In this document: positions 1 through 5,676 of the stretch, piece after piece | Layout of the letters: the number at the start of each line of letters is the position of its first letter | Numbering within the stretch: the stretch's first letter is position 1 | Assembly (NCBI GenBank): GCA_020849155.1 | Contig: JADLGU010000069.1 | Coordinates: 1 to 5,676 of the forward strand | Origin: Rhodocyclaceae bacterium | GTDB lineage: Bacteria > Pseudomonadota > Gammaproteobacteria > Burkholderiales > Rhodocyclaceae | DNA length: 5,676 bases | Direction: 5' to 3' | Position numbers and translations under genes: made by a program | Notes under the pieces: generated by a model | Databases searched by the model: none | Seen by the model: only the letters and a program-made list of their open reading frames with translations | Told to the model about the DNA's origin: nothing

Positions 1-470
1 AGCTCCGATTCGATGCCCTCGTTGTAGGCCAGGATGTCGTAGCCGGCGAAGCCGCCCTCGCGGACGATGCGCTCGGCGTTGCGGCGGAAGGCCCGGCCGG
101 CCTCGCCGTCGCCGCCGGTGCTGCGGAAGCGCTTGGAGCGCATGGCGATGCTGAAGGTGTCCTCGGAGACGCGCCGCAGCTCGCCCTCCCAGTTGGGGGC
201 GAGCGGGTCGACGAAGTAGAAGATCGCCGCGCCGATCAGCATGTTCTCCAGCGACAGGCTGAAGTTCGGCGTCAGGCGCAGGCTGGCGTTGGGCACCAGC
301 GAAGTGGCGGGCAGCGAATACTTGGTGGCGCCGCTGCCGTCGGTGCTGCGCGCGATGGCGCCGGCGTCGAGGGCGTCGCTGACGTTCTGCGCTGTGTGGT
401 AGCAGCCGCCCAGGGCCAGGGCCAGGAGGGCAAAAGTCGGTCTGCGCAGCACGGCGAAAAACTCAGACAT
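1..470 (-). CDS. Predicted outer-membrane lipoprotein of unrecognised family, coupled to flgL (C-terminus off the window)
   Basis: The frame is open from the ATG at 470-468 to the window edge, giving 156 complete residues and no stop, so the gene is partial. The start reads MSEFFAVLRRPTFALLALAL, then GGC. This is a lipoprotein signal peptide: a basic pair (R9-R10), a hydrophobic core at about 11-20 and a lipobox L20-G21-G22-C23, with C23 the predicted lipidated residue. Position +2 is Tyr, not Asp, so outer-membrane sorting is expected. The mature part has a Ser/Gly/Ala-rich stretch (about 24-60), a hydrophobic patch with FYFVDPLAPNW (84-94), a basic RSKRF segment (111-115) and a charged probable helix (126-138) before GYDILAYNEGIES. 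No family or catalytic motif was recognised. The start overlaps the flgL stop by 8 bases (ATGTCTGA) with no clear Shine-Dalgarno sequence, which suggests translational coupling. A GTG at codon 7 is a possible alternative start. Reading frame confidence is high; function is unknown. Confidence 0.85.
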   Translation of the reverse strand, partial: MSEFFAVLRRPTFALLALALGGCYHTAQNVSDALDAGAIARSTDGSGATKYSLPATSLVPNASLRLTPNFSLSLENMLIGAAIFYFVDPLAPNWEGELRRVSEDTFSIAMRSKRFRSTGGDGEAGRAFRRNAERIVREGGFAGYDILAYNEGIESE

Positions 471-1743
471 AGTTGAACAGCGACAGGCCGCTGACCTTGA
501 GGAAGGACTTCTGCGCCGCTTCGAGATAGGTCTGCTGCTGGGTGAGCTCGGTGACGGCGGCGGCATAGTCGACATCCCGCAGCCGGGACAATGTCTCTTC
601 GTAGTTGATATTCAGATCCTCTGCTGCACTGGCCAGCGCATCGATCTCGTTCATGCGCGAGCCGATGGCGGCGCGCACGCGCAGCAGGTTGTCCTGCGCC
701 TGATCGAGGTTGCTCAGCGCGAAACCGATCCGGTTGGCGAGCAGGGTGTTGCCGCTGGCGGCACCGGTGCCGGCTTCCAGGGCGTTGATCAAGTTGCCGA
801 GTGTGGCGAACAGGCTCTGGCTGCTGCTGGCATCGATGTCGAAGCTGTCGCCGTTGGCCGGATTGCCGGTGATCACCACCCTGGCGCCGAAGTCGAAGGC
901 CGGCTCGGCGCCCTGGTTCTTAAGTATGATCGCCTGCCCTGGCGTAAAGACCCTCGGATAGGGGGCCGCCGCCGGGGCCGCTCCGGTAAGCAGTGAGTTG
1001 CCGCTGACATTGTCGATGATGTCGTAGGTCGTCGTGCCGGCGCTAACGGCGAATACGATGCTGAAATCCTTGTTGTTGCCGGCGCCGTTCCACAGCGCCG
1101 GATCCGTCACGGTGCCGGCATCGATGATGCCCGCGCCGGCGTTGCCGGCGGTCACCGAGGTGGCGAACTCGCCATTGCCGTTGCGGATGCGCATGAACAC
1201 CTCGTTGCCAGAGTCGCTGACCGCGATCTGCCGCGAAGAGGCCACTTGCAACAAGCGCTGGCCCTCGTCGCCGGCATAGGTCACTCCGCTGGCCACCGAG
1301 CCGGAGAATGGGGTGGTGCCGCTCATGTAGCCGGAAAACAGGTGTTGGCCGCTCGCGTCGGTGGCATTGGCCAGCCCGACCAGTGCGTCGAAGCGCTGCC
1401 GCAGATCGGCGGCGATGCTCTGCCTGTCGCGGTCGGCAAGTGCCCCGTTGCCGCCCTGCACGGCTAGGGCGCGAACATGATGGACGAGCTCGCCCACCGC
1501 CGCCAGGTTGGCTTCCACCAGGCCCAGCGTTTCGCCGGCCGCCTTCTGGTTTGTCCGGTAGAGCGCATTGGTGTCGCGCGATTGCTCGACCTCCAGTGCG
1601 CGGGCGGCGGCGACCGGATCGTCGGCAGGGGTGAGAATGCGCCTGCCGCTGCCCAATTGCTGCTGGGTGTGCAGCAGCGACGAGGTCTGCTTCTGGATCG
1701 AAGCCAGACCGGCATCGTAGATCATCGCGCTCGAAACACGCAT
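463..1743 (-). CDS. flgL: Flagellar hook-filament junction protein FlgL (HAP3)
   Basis: FlgL is the second hook-filament junction protein, exported by the flagellar type III apparatus and placed between FlgK and the flagellin filament. The 426-residue product has the flagellin-like terminal helices that pair in the D0/D1 core. The N-terminus (1-145) opens with MRVSSAMIYD and carries the conserved GSGRRILTPADDPVAAARAL (31-50) and SGQHLFSGY (131-139). The C-terminus (about 338-426) holds the long helix with NLDQAQDNLLRVRAAIGSRMNEID in pieces from 344, and ends KVSGLSLFNYV. The middle (about 150-330) is a variable surface region containing a beta-rich module ending GNPANGDSFDID (293-304), also seen in FlgK; it helps explain a length above the roughly 317 residues of Escherichia coli FlgL. 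The ATG lies 2 bases after the flgK stop with GGGAGA 5 bases upstream. No cysteines are present, as is usual for exported axial proteins. Confidence 0.97.
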   Translation of the reverse strand: MRVSSAMIYDAGLASIQKQTSSLLHTQQQLGSGRRILTPADDPVAAARALEVEQSRDTNALYRTNQKAAGETLGLVEANLAAVGELVHHVRALAVQGGNGALADRDRQSIAADLRQRFDALVGLANATDASGQHLFSGYMSGTTPFSGSVASGVTYAGDEGQRLLQVASSRQIAVSDSGNEVFMRIRNGNGEFATSVTAGNAGAGIIDAGTVTDPALWNGAGNNKDFSIVFAVSAGTTTYDIIDNVSGNSLLTGAAPAAAPYPRVFTPGQAIILKNQGAEPAFDFGARVVITGNPANGDSFDIDASSSQSLFATLGNLINALEAGTGAASGNTLLANRIGFALSNLDQAQDNLLRVRAAIGSRMNEIDALASAAEDLNINYEETLSRLRDVDYAAAVTELTQQQTYLEAAQKSFLKVSGLSLFNYV

Positions 1744-1745
1744 CG

Positions 1746-3668
1746 CTATCTCCCGATATCCAACAACATGTCGAACAACCTGGAGGCGATGTCGATCATC
1801 TTGCCAGAAGCCTGGTAGGCCTGCTGGTAGCGCAACAGGTTGGCCGCCTCTTCGTCGAGGTTCACCCCGGATAGCGATTCGCGCGACTCTTCCGCCTGTT
1901 TGACGATGCTTTCCTGCGCGGTGATGGTCACCTCGGTTTCGCGCGTCTTGTTTCCGACGTCACTGACGATCTGGGCATACGCCGACTGGTAACTCGCGGT
2001 GCCGCCGGCCAGCGTGCTGACCGTCTGCAGCCCCGCCAGCAGCAGAGCATTGCGGTTGTCGGAGACGACGGCGCCGTTAGCCGAGACAGTGAAAACGTCC
2101 CCGGCAGCCGGGGTGCCGCTGATCTGGATGGTCCAGCCGTTGTAGCTGATGTTGCCGCCGGCGCTGTAGGCCACGTTGGCCGGATTGCCGGTGCCGACTC
2201 CGACGACATCGAAGGTGGTCGGCGGATCGTCGAAGGTAATGGTGACCGTCTGGGTCAGGTTGGCGTTCACCGGCGGTGGCGGATTCACGCTGCCGGCGCT
2301 GACCGCCCCAGTTCCCGTGTTGGCATTGCTCGCCGCGGTGCGGAACGGGGCCGCAGCGGCGATGCTGCGCGCGTCGGTCAGCGTCACGGAAATGTCGCCG
2401 GCGGCGGTGCGCGTCGGCTGGATCAGGAAGGTGTCGCCGGCGCTGCCCGCGCCGGCGGCAAGACTGATGGTCAGGCCATCCACCGTCTGCGGCAGCGCAA
2501 CGGCCGAGAACAGCGTGGCGTTGTCCGACAGGCGCAGCAAGGTGTAGTTGCCGCCACCGTCGGCGGTAAGGCGGTAGTCGCTGGTGGTCAGACTGGCGAC
2601 GCTGGCCACCGCCACGCCGATCACAGCAGTGCCGCCGTTGGCCGGGTTGTTCGGATAGAGCACCTGCGGCACGGGCGCGCTGAAGAAGTTGCCGCCGATG
2701 GCGCCGGTCAGATCCTGGCCGAGCCGGTGCTGGGCATTGAAGGTCTCGGCCAAGCCGATGGCGATGCGGCCGAGGGCGTTCTGCGCCGAATCCAGGCTGG
2801 CGCTGCGGAAGGCCAGCAGGCCGCCGAGCGTCCCGCCGGTGACCAAGCTCTCCGGCAGCGCTGCCGTGCCGCCGCCCAACAGCGCGATGCCCACGGTCGT
2901 GCGCGAAGCGTCCTCGTTCGACTGCACGGCCGCCATGCGGAAGGACTGGGTGCCGACCACCAGCGGCTGCCCGTTGCCGACGAAGACGCTCAGGCTGCCA
3001 TCGGCCTCGGCCACAGTGGTGACGCGCACCTCCAGGTTGAGCTGGGCTAGCAGCTGGTCGCGCTGATCGAGCAGATCGTTGGGCGGCTGTCCCGGGCCCG
3101 CCGCCTGCGCCAGGATGATCCGCTGGTTCATCTCGGCGAGCTGGGTCGAATAGGCGTTGATGTTGGTGATGGTGCTGGCGATCTGGGTATCGACGCCGTC
3201 GCGGATCTCGTTGAGGCGGCTGTCCACGCTCTGAAAACGCCCAACCAGAGCCTGGGCCAGAGAAAGCATCGACTGGCGCGCCGGAAGCGAGGCCGGACTG
3301 GCTGCGACTGCATGCACGCCGCCGAAGAAATCGTTGAGGGCCGAGGACAACCCCGCGCTCGGATCGGCGAGCAGGCCGTCGATCTGACGGATCTGGTCGG
3401 CGTAGGCGTTGAGCTCCGAGAGGCGCGTCTGCGCCGTGAGCGTCTGACCAGCGAGAAACTGGCTGTAGATGCGCTGCACCGTCTGTACGTTGGTGCCCTG
3501 GCCCAGATAGCCCGCGCCGGTGAATTGCGGCGTATTGGTGGACTGGACGATCTGCTGCCGGTTGAAGCCTGGCGTGCTGGCATTGCTGATGTTGTGGCCC
3601 GTGGTGAGCAGGCCCGCCTGGGCCGCCGCCAATCCCGATACGCCGATATTGAATACGTTTGAGCCCAT
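1746..3668 (-). CDS. flgK: Flagellar hook-filament junction protein FlgK (HAP1)
   Basis: FlgK forms the first of the two junction zones between hook and filament and is exported through the flagellar secretion channel. The 640-residue product has the signature N-terminus of rod/hook-type axial proteins: MGSNVFNIGVSGLAAAQAGL, then NISNASTPGFNRQ (26-38), a helical D0/D1 region to about 210 with NDLLDQRDQLLAQL (197-210), and the matching C-terminal helix NLDEEAANLLRYQQAYQASG (603-622) ending SRLFDMLLDIGR. The central part (about 360-530) is a variable, exposed region with two copies of a beta-rich module, ending at SAGDTFLIQP (409-418) and PAAGDVFTVS (520-529). This makes the protein longer than the roughly 547 residues of Escherichia coli FlgK. 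The start ATG at 3668-3666 follows a modest GAGAGA Shine-Dalgarno-like sequence 8 bases upstream. The stop is TAG, 2 bases before flgL. There are no cysteines. A sigma-28-like promoter lies just upstream, consistent with late expression. Confidence 0.98.
   Translation of the reverse strand: MGSNVFNIGVSGLAAAQAGLLTTGHNISNASTPGFNRQQIVQSTNTPQFTGAGYLGQGTNVQTVQRIYSQFLAGQTLTAQTRLSELNAYADQIRQIDGLLADPSAGLSSALNDFFGGVHAVAASPASLPARQSMLSLAQALVGRFQSVDSRLNEIRDGVDTQIASTITNINAYSTQLAEMNQRIILAQAAGPGQPPNDLLDQRDQLLAQLNLEVRVTTVAEADGSLSVFVGNGQPLVVGTQSFRMAAVQSNEDASRTTVGIALLGGGTAALPESLVTGGTLGGLLAFRSASLDSAQNALGRIAIGLAETFNAQHRLGQDLTGAIGGNFFSAPVPQVLYPNNPANGGTAVIGVAVASVASLTTSDYRLTADGGGNYTLLRLSDNATLFSAVALPQTVDGLTISLAAGAGSAGDTFLIQPTRTAAGDISVTLTDARSIAAAAPFRTAASNANTGTGAVSAGSVNPPPPVNANLTQTVTITFDDPPTTFDVVGVGTGNPANVAYSAGGNISYNGWTIQISGTPAAGDVFTVSANGAVVSDNRNALLLAGLQTVSTLAGGTASYQSAYAQIVSDVGNKTRETEVTITAQESIVKQAEESRESLSGVNLDEEAANLLRYQQAYQASGKMIDIASRLFDMLLDIGR
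1749..1754 (-). promoter_or_regulatory. Ribosome binding site of flgL inside the flgK end
   Basis: The coding strand reads GGGAGA, then 5 bases, then the flgL ATG at 1743-1741. The site lies within the last codons of flgK (GGG AGA TAG), so flgK and flgL translation are tightly linked and the ATG at 1743 is well supported as the start. Confidence 0.7.
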
Positions 3669-3688
3669 GACTGGTATCTCTCAGGCAA

Positions 3689-3715
3689 TTAACGACAGCG
3701 GACGAGGAAACTGAA
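3689..3715 (-). promoter_or_regulatory. Candidate sigma-28 (FliA) promoter for flgKL
   Basis: Read on the coding strand, the gap between flgJ and flgK contains TTCAGTTT (3715-3708), exactly 11 bases, and GTCGTTAA (3696-3689). The enterobacterial sigma-28 consensus is TAAAGTTT, 11 bases, GCCGATAA; each half matches at 6 of 8 positions with the exact spacer. Established knowledge: in Salmonella and Escherichia coli flgKL has a FliA-dependent late promoter as well as read-through from flgB. Against it, the predicted transcript start (about 3682) would leave a leader of only some 14 bases, barely including the GAGAGA ribosome site at 3682-3677. It is therefore a good candidate, not a certainty. 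Confidence 0.45.
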
Positions 3716-3717
3716 GC

Positions 3718-4599
3718 TCATCCGATCAGTCCGGCCCGCAGCGTCTGGCCGCCGATGATGCGTTCGAGCTTCTCGGCATACATCGGATCGGTGGCATAGC
3801 CGGCCTGCTGCAGGCCGCGGGCGAAGCCGGCGGCATCCTGCTGGTTTAGCACGCCGGCGTAGCGCGGATTGGAGGCCAGCAAGGACGCGTAATCTCGGAA
3901 GGCCTCGGCGTAGGAGGAATAGGCGCGGAAGCGCTCCACCGTCTTCTGCGCCGCGCCATTCACGTACTCGGTGGTGGTGGCCTCGGCCACCGCGCCCCGC
4001 CAGCCGCGGCCGGCCTTGATGCCGAACAGGTTGTAGGTCGGCGTGCCGTCCGAGAAGCGCAGCTCGGCCCGGCCCCAGCCGGTCTCCAGCGCCGCCTGGG
4101 CGATCATGAAGTGGGCCGGGATGCCGGTGGCCTGGCTGGCCTCGCGGGCATGCGGCCACAGGCGGCCGACGAAATCGTTGGCCGGGGCCGGCACGGCGGC
4201 GTCGGACGGCGTGGCGACGGCGGTCGGTTCGGGGCGCTGCGGGCGCAGCGGGTTCGCCGATGACTGGGGCGCGACGGGCTGGTCGCCGTCGGCTGCGGCG
4301 GCCGGCAGGCCGCGGGCGAGCTGCCTCTCGATCATCGCCGCCAGGCCGGTGCTGCCGCGGGCGGAGAGCACCTGCGCCAGCTGCTGGTCGAGCAGCGACT
4401 GGTACATGTGGCCCTGCTCGCTGTCGAAGAGGCCGTCCTTGGGCGAAGCGTCGCGCATGGCCTTCAGCACCATCTGCAGGAACACCGCCTCGACCTGCTG
4501 GGCGGCGCCCTTCAGGGCGGCGCGCGGGTCCTCCTTGGCCAGCCGCTTCGACTGCGCCAGGGCATTGACGTCGAGGGCCAGCGGCTGGGTGCTATTCAC
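3718..4599 (-). CDS. flgJ: Flagellar rod cap and peptidoglycan hydrolase FlgJ (beta-N-acetylglucosaminidase domain)
   Basis: FlgJ is exported to the periplasm, caps rod assembly and cuts peptidoglycan glycan strands so that the rod can pass. From the GTG at 4599-4597 it has 293 residues. Residues about 25-95 are the rod-binding domain, with QQVEAVFLQMVLKAMRDASP (34-53) and GLFDSEQGHMYQSLLDQQLA (56-75). An Ala/Pro-rich linker spans about 98-140. Residues about 142-285 are the glucosaminidase domain: IAQAALETGWG (166-176) contains Glu172, and TTEYVNG holds Glu211, 39 residues later. Both line up with the catalytic Glu184 and Glu223 reported for Salmonella FlgJ, so the enzyme should be active. 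TYNLFGIKAG (188-197) and the aromatic AYSSYAEAFRDYASLL are also typical. The frame extends upstream to a TTG at 4626, but this would add the unnatural GRGRGDGQ from a G-run; GTG preceded by a G-rich Shine-Dalgarno-like tract is preferred. The stop TGA is 49 bases before flgK. Confidence 0.96.
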   Translation of the reverse strand: MNSTQPLALDVNALAQSKRLAKEDPRAALKGAAQQVEAVFLQMVLKAMRDASPKDGLFDSEQGHMYQSLLDQQLAQVLSARGSTGLAAMIERQLARGLPAAAADGDQPVAPQSSANPLRPQRPEPTAVATPSDAAVPAPANDFVGRLWPHAREASQATGIPAHFMIAQAALETGWGRAELRFSDGTPTYNLFGIKAGRGWRGAVAEATTTEYVNGAAQKTVERFRAYSSYAEAFRDYASLLASNPRYAGVLNQQDAAGFARGLQQAGYATDPMYAEKLERIIGGQTLRAGLIG

Positions 4600-4607
4600 T
4601 TGGCCAT

Positions 4608-4620
4608 CCCCCCTCCCCCT
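4608..4620 (-). promoter_or_regulatory. G-rich ribosome binding tract of flgJ
   Basis: The coding strand carries G5 (4619-4615), A, G6 (4613-4608), then 8 bases, then the GTG start at 4599-4597. The tract can serve as a Shine-Dalgarno sequence and decides in favour of the GTG start. Its upstream part is also the 3' arm of a 9-bp inverted repeat (4615-4635), so part of it may be sequestered in RNA structure. Confidence 0.45.
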
Positions 4621-4635
4621 TCCCAAGGAAGGGGG
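4615..4635. repeat. Perfect 9-bp inverted repeat upstream of flgJ
   Basis: The plus strand reads CCCCCTTCC (4615-4623), a CAA loop, and GGAAGGGGG (4627-4635), a perfect 9-bp hairpin. The coding-strand RNA would form the same stem with a UUG loop. No U-run follows, so it is not a standard intrinsic terminator. It is the flgJ-proximal member of three inverted repeats in the flgI-flgJ spacer. Confidence 0.75.
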
Positions 4636-4720
4636 TGACGGTTGTTCGCCGCTTGCGCGGCTCCATATCCGTTGGCTGCGCCCCCTTGGGGCGGCCCGGC
4701 GGGGGCGCGAGCAGCGTCCA

Positions 4721-5676
4721 TCAGATAACTTCCAACTCGGCGCGCAGCGCGCCGGCGGCCTTCATGGCCTGCAGGATGGCGATCAGGTCGAGCGGCGTGG
4801 CGCCGATGGCGTTGAGCGCCTTCACCACCTCGGCCAGCGAGGCGCCGGCCTTGAGCGTGAGCAGGCTGCCGCCCTGCTGGGTGACCTGAATGTCGGCGCG
4901 CTCGGTGACCACCGTCTGACCGCCGGAGAACGGCGCCGGCTGGCTCACCTGCGGCTCGGAGGAGACCGTCACCGAGAGGCTGCCGTGCGCCACCGCGCAG
5001 GTGTCGATGGCCACCGACTGGTTCATCACCACCGAGCCGGTGCGGCCGTTGACGATGATCCGGGCGGCGCCCTGGGCCGGCTGCAGGTCGAGATTCTCGA
5101 CCTGGCCGAGGAAGGCGACGCGCCGGTCGGGTTCCTGCGGCGCCCGCACACGGATGCGCCGGCCGTCCTCGGCGCTGGCCATGCCGGCACCGATGCCGAT
5201 GTTGATCGCCGTCACCACCCGCTGGGCGGTACCGAAGTCCGTGGTATTCAGTTCGAGGTAGACGAATTCGCCCTCGCCCATCTGCATCGGCACGGCGCGC
5301 TCGACCGTGGCGCCGCCGCTGATGCGGCCGACCGAGAGATGGTTGATCTGCACCTTGGAGCCGCCGGCCGAGGCGCCGGCGCCGCCCACCAGCACATTGC
5401 CCTGGGCGATGGCGTAGACATTGCCGTCGGCGCCCTTCAGCGGCGCCATCAGCAGGGTGCCGCCGCGCAGGCTCTTGGCGTTGCCCATCGAGGACACCGT
5501 AACGTCGATCTGCTGGCCGGCGCGGGCGAAGGGCGGCAGGCTGGCGGTGACCATCACCGCGGCGACGTTCTTCAGCTGCAGCGAGGTGCCCGGCGGCAGG
5601 GTGACGCCGAGATTGGATAGCATGTTGACGATGCTCTGCACGGTAAATGGCGTCTGCGTCGTCTGGTCGCCGCTGC
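4721..5676 (-). CDS. flgI: Flagellar P-ring protein FlgI (N-terminus off the window)
   Basis: FlgI is a Sec-exported periplasmic protein that polymerises around the distal rod to form the P ring, which works with the FlgH L ring as a bushing. The visible 317 residues begin SGDQTTQTPFTVQSIVNMLS and end LRAELEVI. The frame stays open to the window edge, so a GTG at 5641 is internal and not the start. By comparison with the 365-residue Escherichia coli protein, about 48 residues are missing, including the signal peptide. Family hallmarks are LQLKNVAAVMVTASLPPFAR, SSMGNAKSLRGGTLLMAPLK, GNVLVGGAGASAGG, and INGRTGSVVMNQS in the form VNGRTGSVVMNQS. One cysteine is visible (codon 4999-4997, in DTCAVAHG). 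The second cysteine of Escherichia coli FlgI, near the C-terminus, is Ala here (AAGALRAEL). The TGA stop is 121 bases from flgJ. Confidence 0.97.
   Translation of the reverse strand, partial: SGDQTTQTPFTVQSIVNMLSNLGVTLPPGTSLQLKNVAAVMVTASLPPFARAGQQIDVTVSSMGNAKSLRGGTLLMAPLKGADGNVYAIAQGNVLVGGAGASAGGSKVQINHLSVGRISGGATVERAVPMQMGEGEFVYLELNTTDFGTAQRVVTAINIGIGAGMASAEDGRRIRVRAPQEPDRRVAFLGQVENLDLQPAQGAARIIVNGRTGSVVMNQSVAIDTCAVAHGSLSVTVSSEPQVSQPAPFSGGQTVVTERADIQVTQQGGSLLTLKAGASLAEVVKALNAIGATPLDLIAILQAMKAAGALRAELEVI

Larger units (their letters stand above)
4600..4720. repeat. Palindrome-rich flgI-flgJ spacer, probable REP-like intergenic repeat
   Basis: This 121-base spacer separates two genes that are usually adjacent. 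It holds three perfect inverted repeats: 9 bp at 4615-4623/4627-4635, 5 bp at 4648-4652/4657-4661 (GCCGC, loop TTGC, GCGGC), and 6 bp at 4679-4684/4688-4693 (CGCCCC, loop CTT, GGGGCG). The last is followed by another G/C-rich stretch, CGGCCCGGCGGGGGCGCG-like, up to about 4709. No open frame of interest is present. The composition resembles short palindromic elements scattered between genes in GC-rich proteobacteria, but no second copy exists in this window, so the repeat nature is inferred. Confidence 0.5.

Noticed and set aside
3128..3688. 186-codon minus-strand frame overlapping the flgK start
   Set aside because: It is rich in Arg, Ser and Ala and is out of frame with the fully conserved FlgK N-terminus; a shadow frame.
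3689..4159. 156-codon minus-strand frame overlapping flgJ
   Set aside because: It is an alternative frame within flgJ, whose catalytic domain is intact in the proper frame. It does not indicate a frameshift or second gene.
4600..4626. TTG at 4626 as the flgJ start
   Set aside because: It would add nine residues (MGRGRGDGQ) encoded by a G-run inside the hairpin and ribosome site, with no sensible Shine-Dalgarno sequence before it. FlgJ proteins typically begin near the residues after the GTG.
4608..4626. G-quadruplex in the coding strand before flgJ
   Set aside because: Only three G-tracts of three or more lie close together (GGG, G5, G6); a fourth with a short loop is missing, so a stable three-layer quadruplex is not supported.
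4679..4693. Inverted repeat as an intrinsic terminator after flgI
   Set aside because: The stem is only 6 bp and no T-run follows on the coding strand; flgJ, on the same strand, must be transcribed through it unless another promoter exists.
4043..5620. Long open frame of 525 codons on the plus strand, antisense to flgI and flgJ
   Set aside because: It overlaps two certain genes and the spacer between them, has low-complexity composition rich in Arg, Ala, Gly and His, and shows no family motif. Such long antisense frames are common in GC-rich genes with strong third-position GC bias.

Overview
The window is the distal part of a flagellar rod/ring/hook operon (flgI-flgJ-flgK-flgL), all read from the minus strand, so transcription runs from right to left. 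It comes from a GC-rich Gram-negative bacterium. A FlgI P-ring protein and a two-domain FlgJ (rod-binding domain plus peptidoglycan hydrolase) point to a beta- or gammaproteobacterium. The high GC, the flgIJKL order, the long FlgK and FlgL, and the palindromic intergenic sequence feel most like Betaproteobacteria, perhaps Rhodocyclales or a relative. That placement is an inference from general familiarity, not from a search.

Layout in transcription order. At the right edge is flgI (5676-4721), missing only its N-terminus. Next comes an unusually long 121-base spacer (4720-4600) packed with three perfect short inverted repeats. flgJ follows (4599-3718), starting most plausibly at a GTG. A 49-base gap (3717-3669) contains a good match to a sigma-28 (FliA) flagellar promoter. 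It is followed by flgK (3668-1746) and, after only 2 bases, flgL (1743-463). The last bases of flgL overlap by 8 bases the start of a predicted lipoprotein gene of unrecognised family (470 to beyond position 1). There is no gene-free stretch longer than 121 bases, and no terminator, tRNA, rRNA, CRISPR array or transposase gene was seen.

How the genes work together: FlgI forms the periplasmic P ring around the rod. FlgJ caps the growing rod and opens the peptidoglycan. FlgK and FlgL are then added at the hook tip to form the hook-filament junction. The candidate FliA promoter ahead of flgK would let junction proteins be made late, with the filament genes, in addition to read-through from the early operon. 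The lipoprotein gene looks translationally coupled to flgL, so a flagellar or envelope role is possible, but its function cannot be read from the sequence.

Most of the window is ordinary flagellar sequence. The points most worth a second look are the coupled lipoprotein, the sigma-28-like promoter, the palindromic flgI-flgJ spacer, and the loss of one of the two FlgI cysteines known from Escherichia coli.
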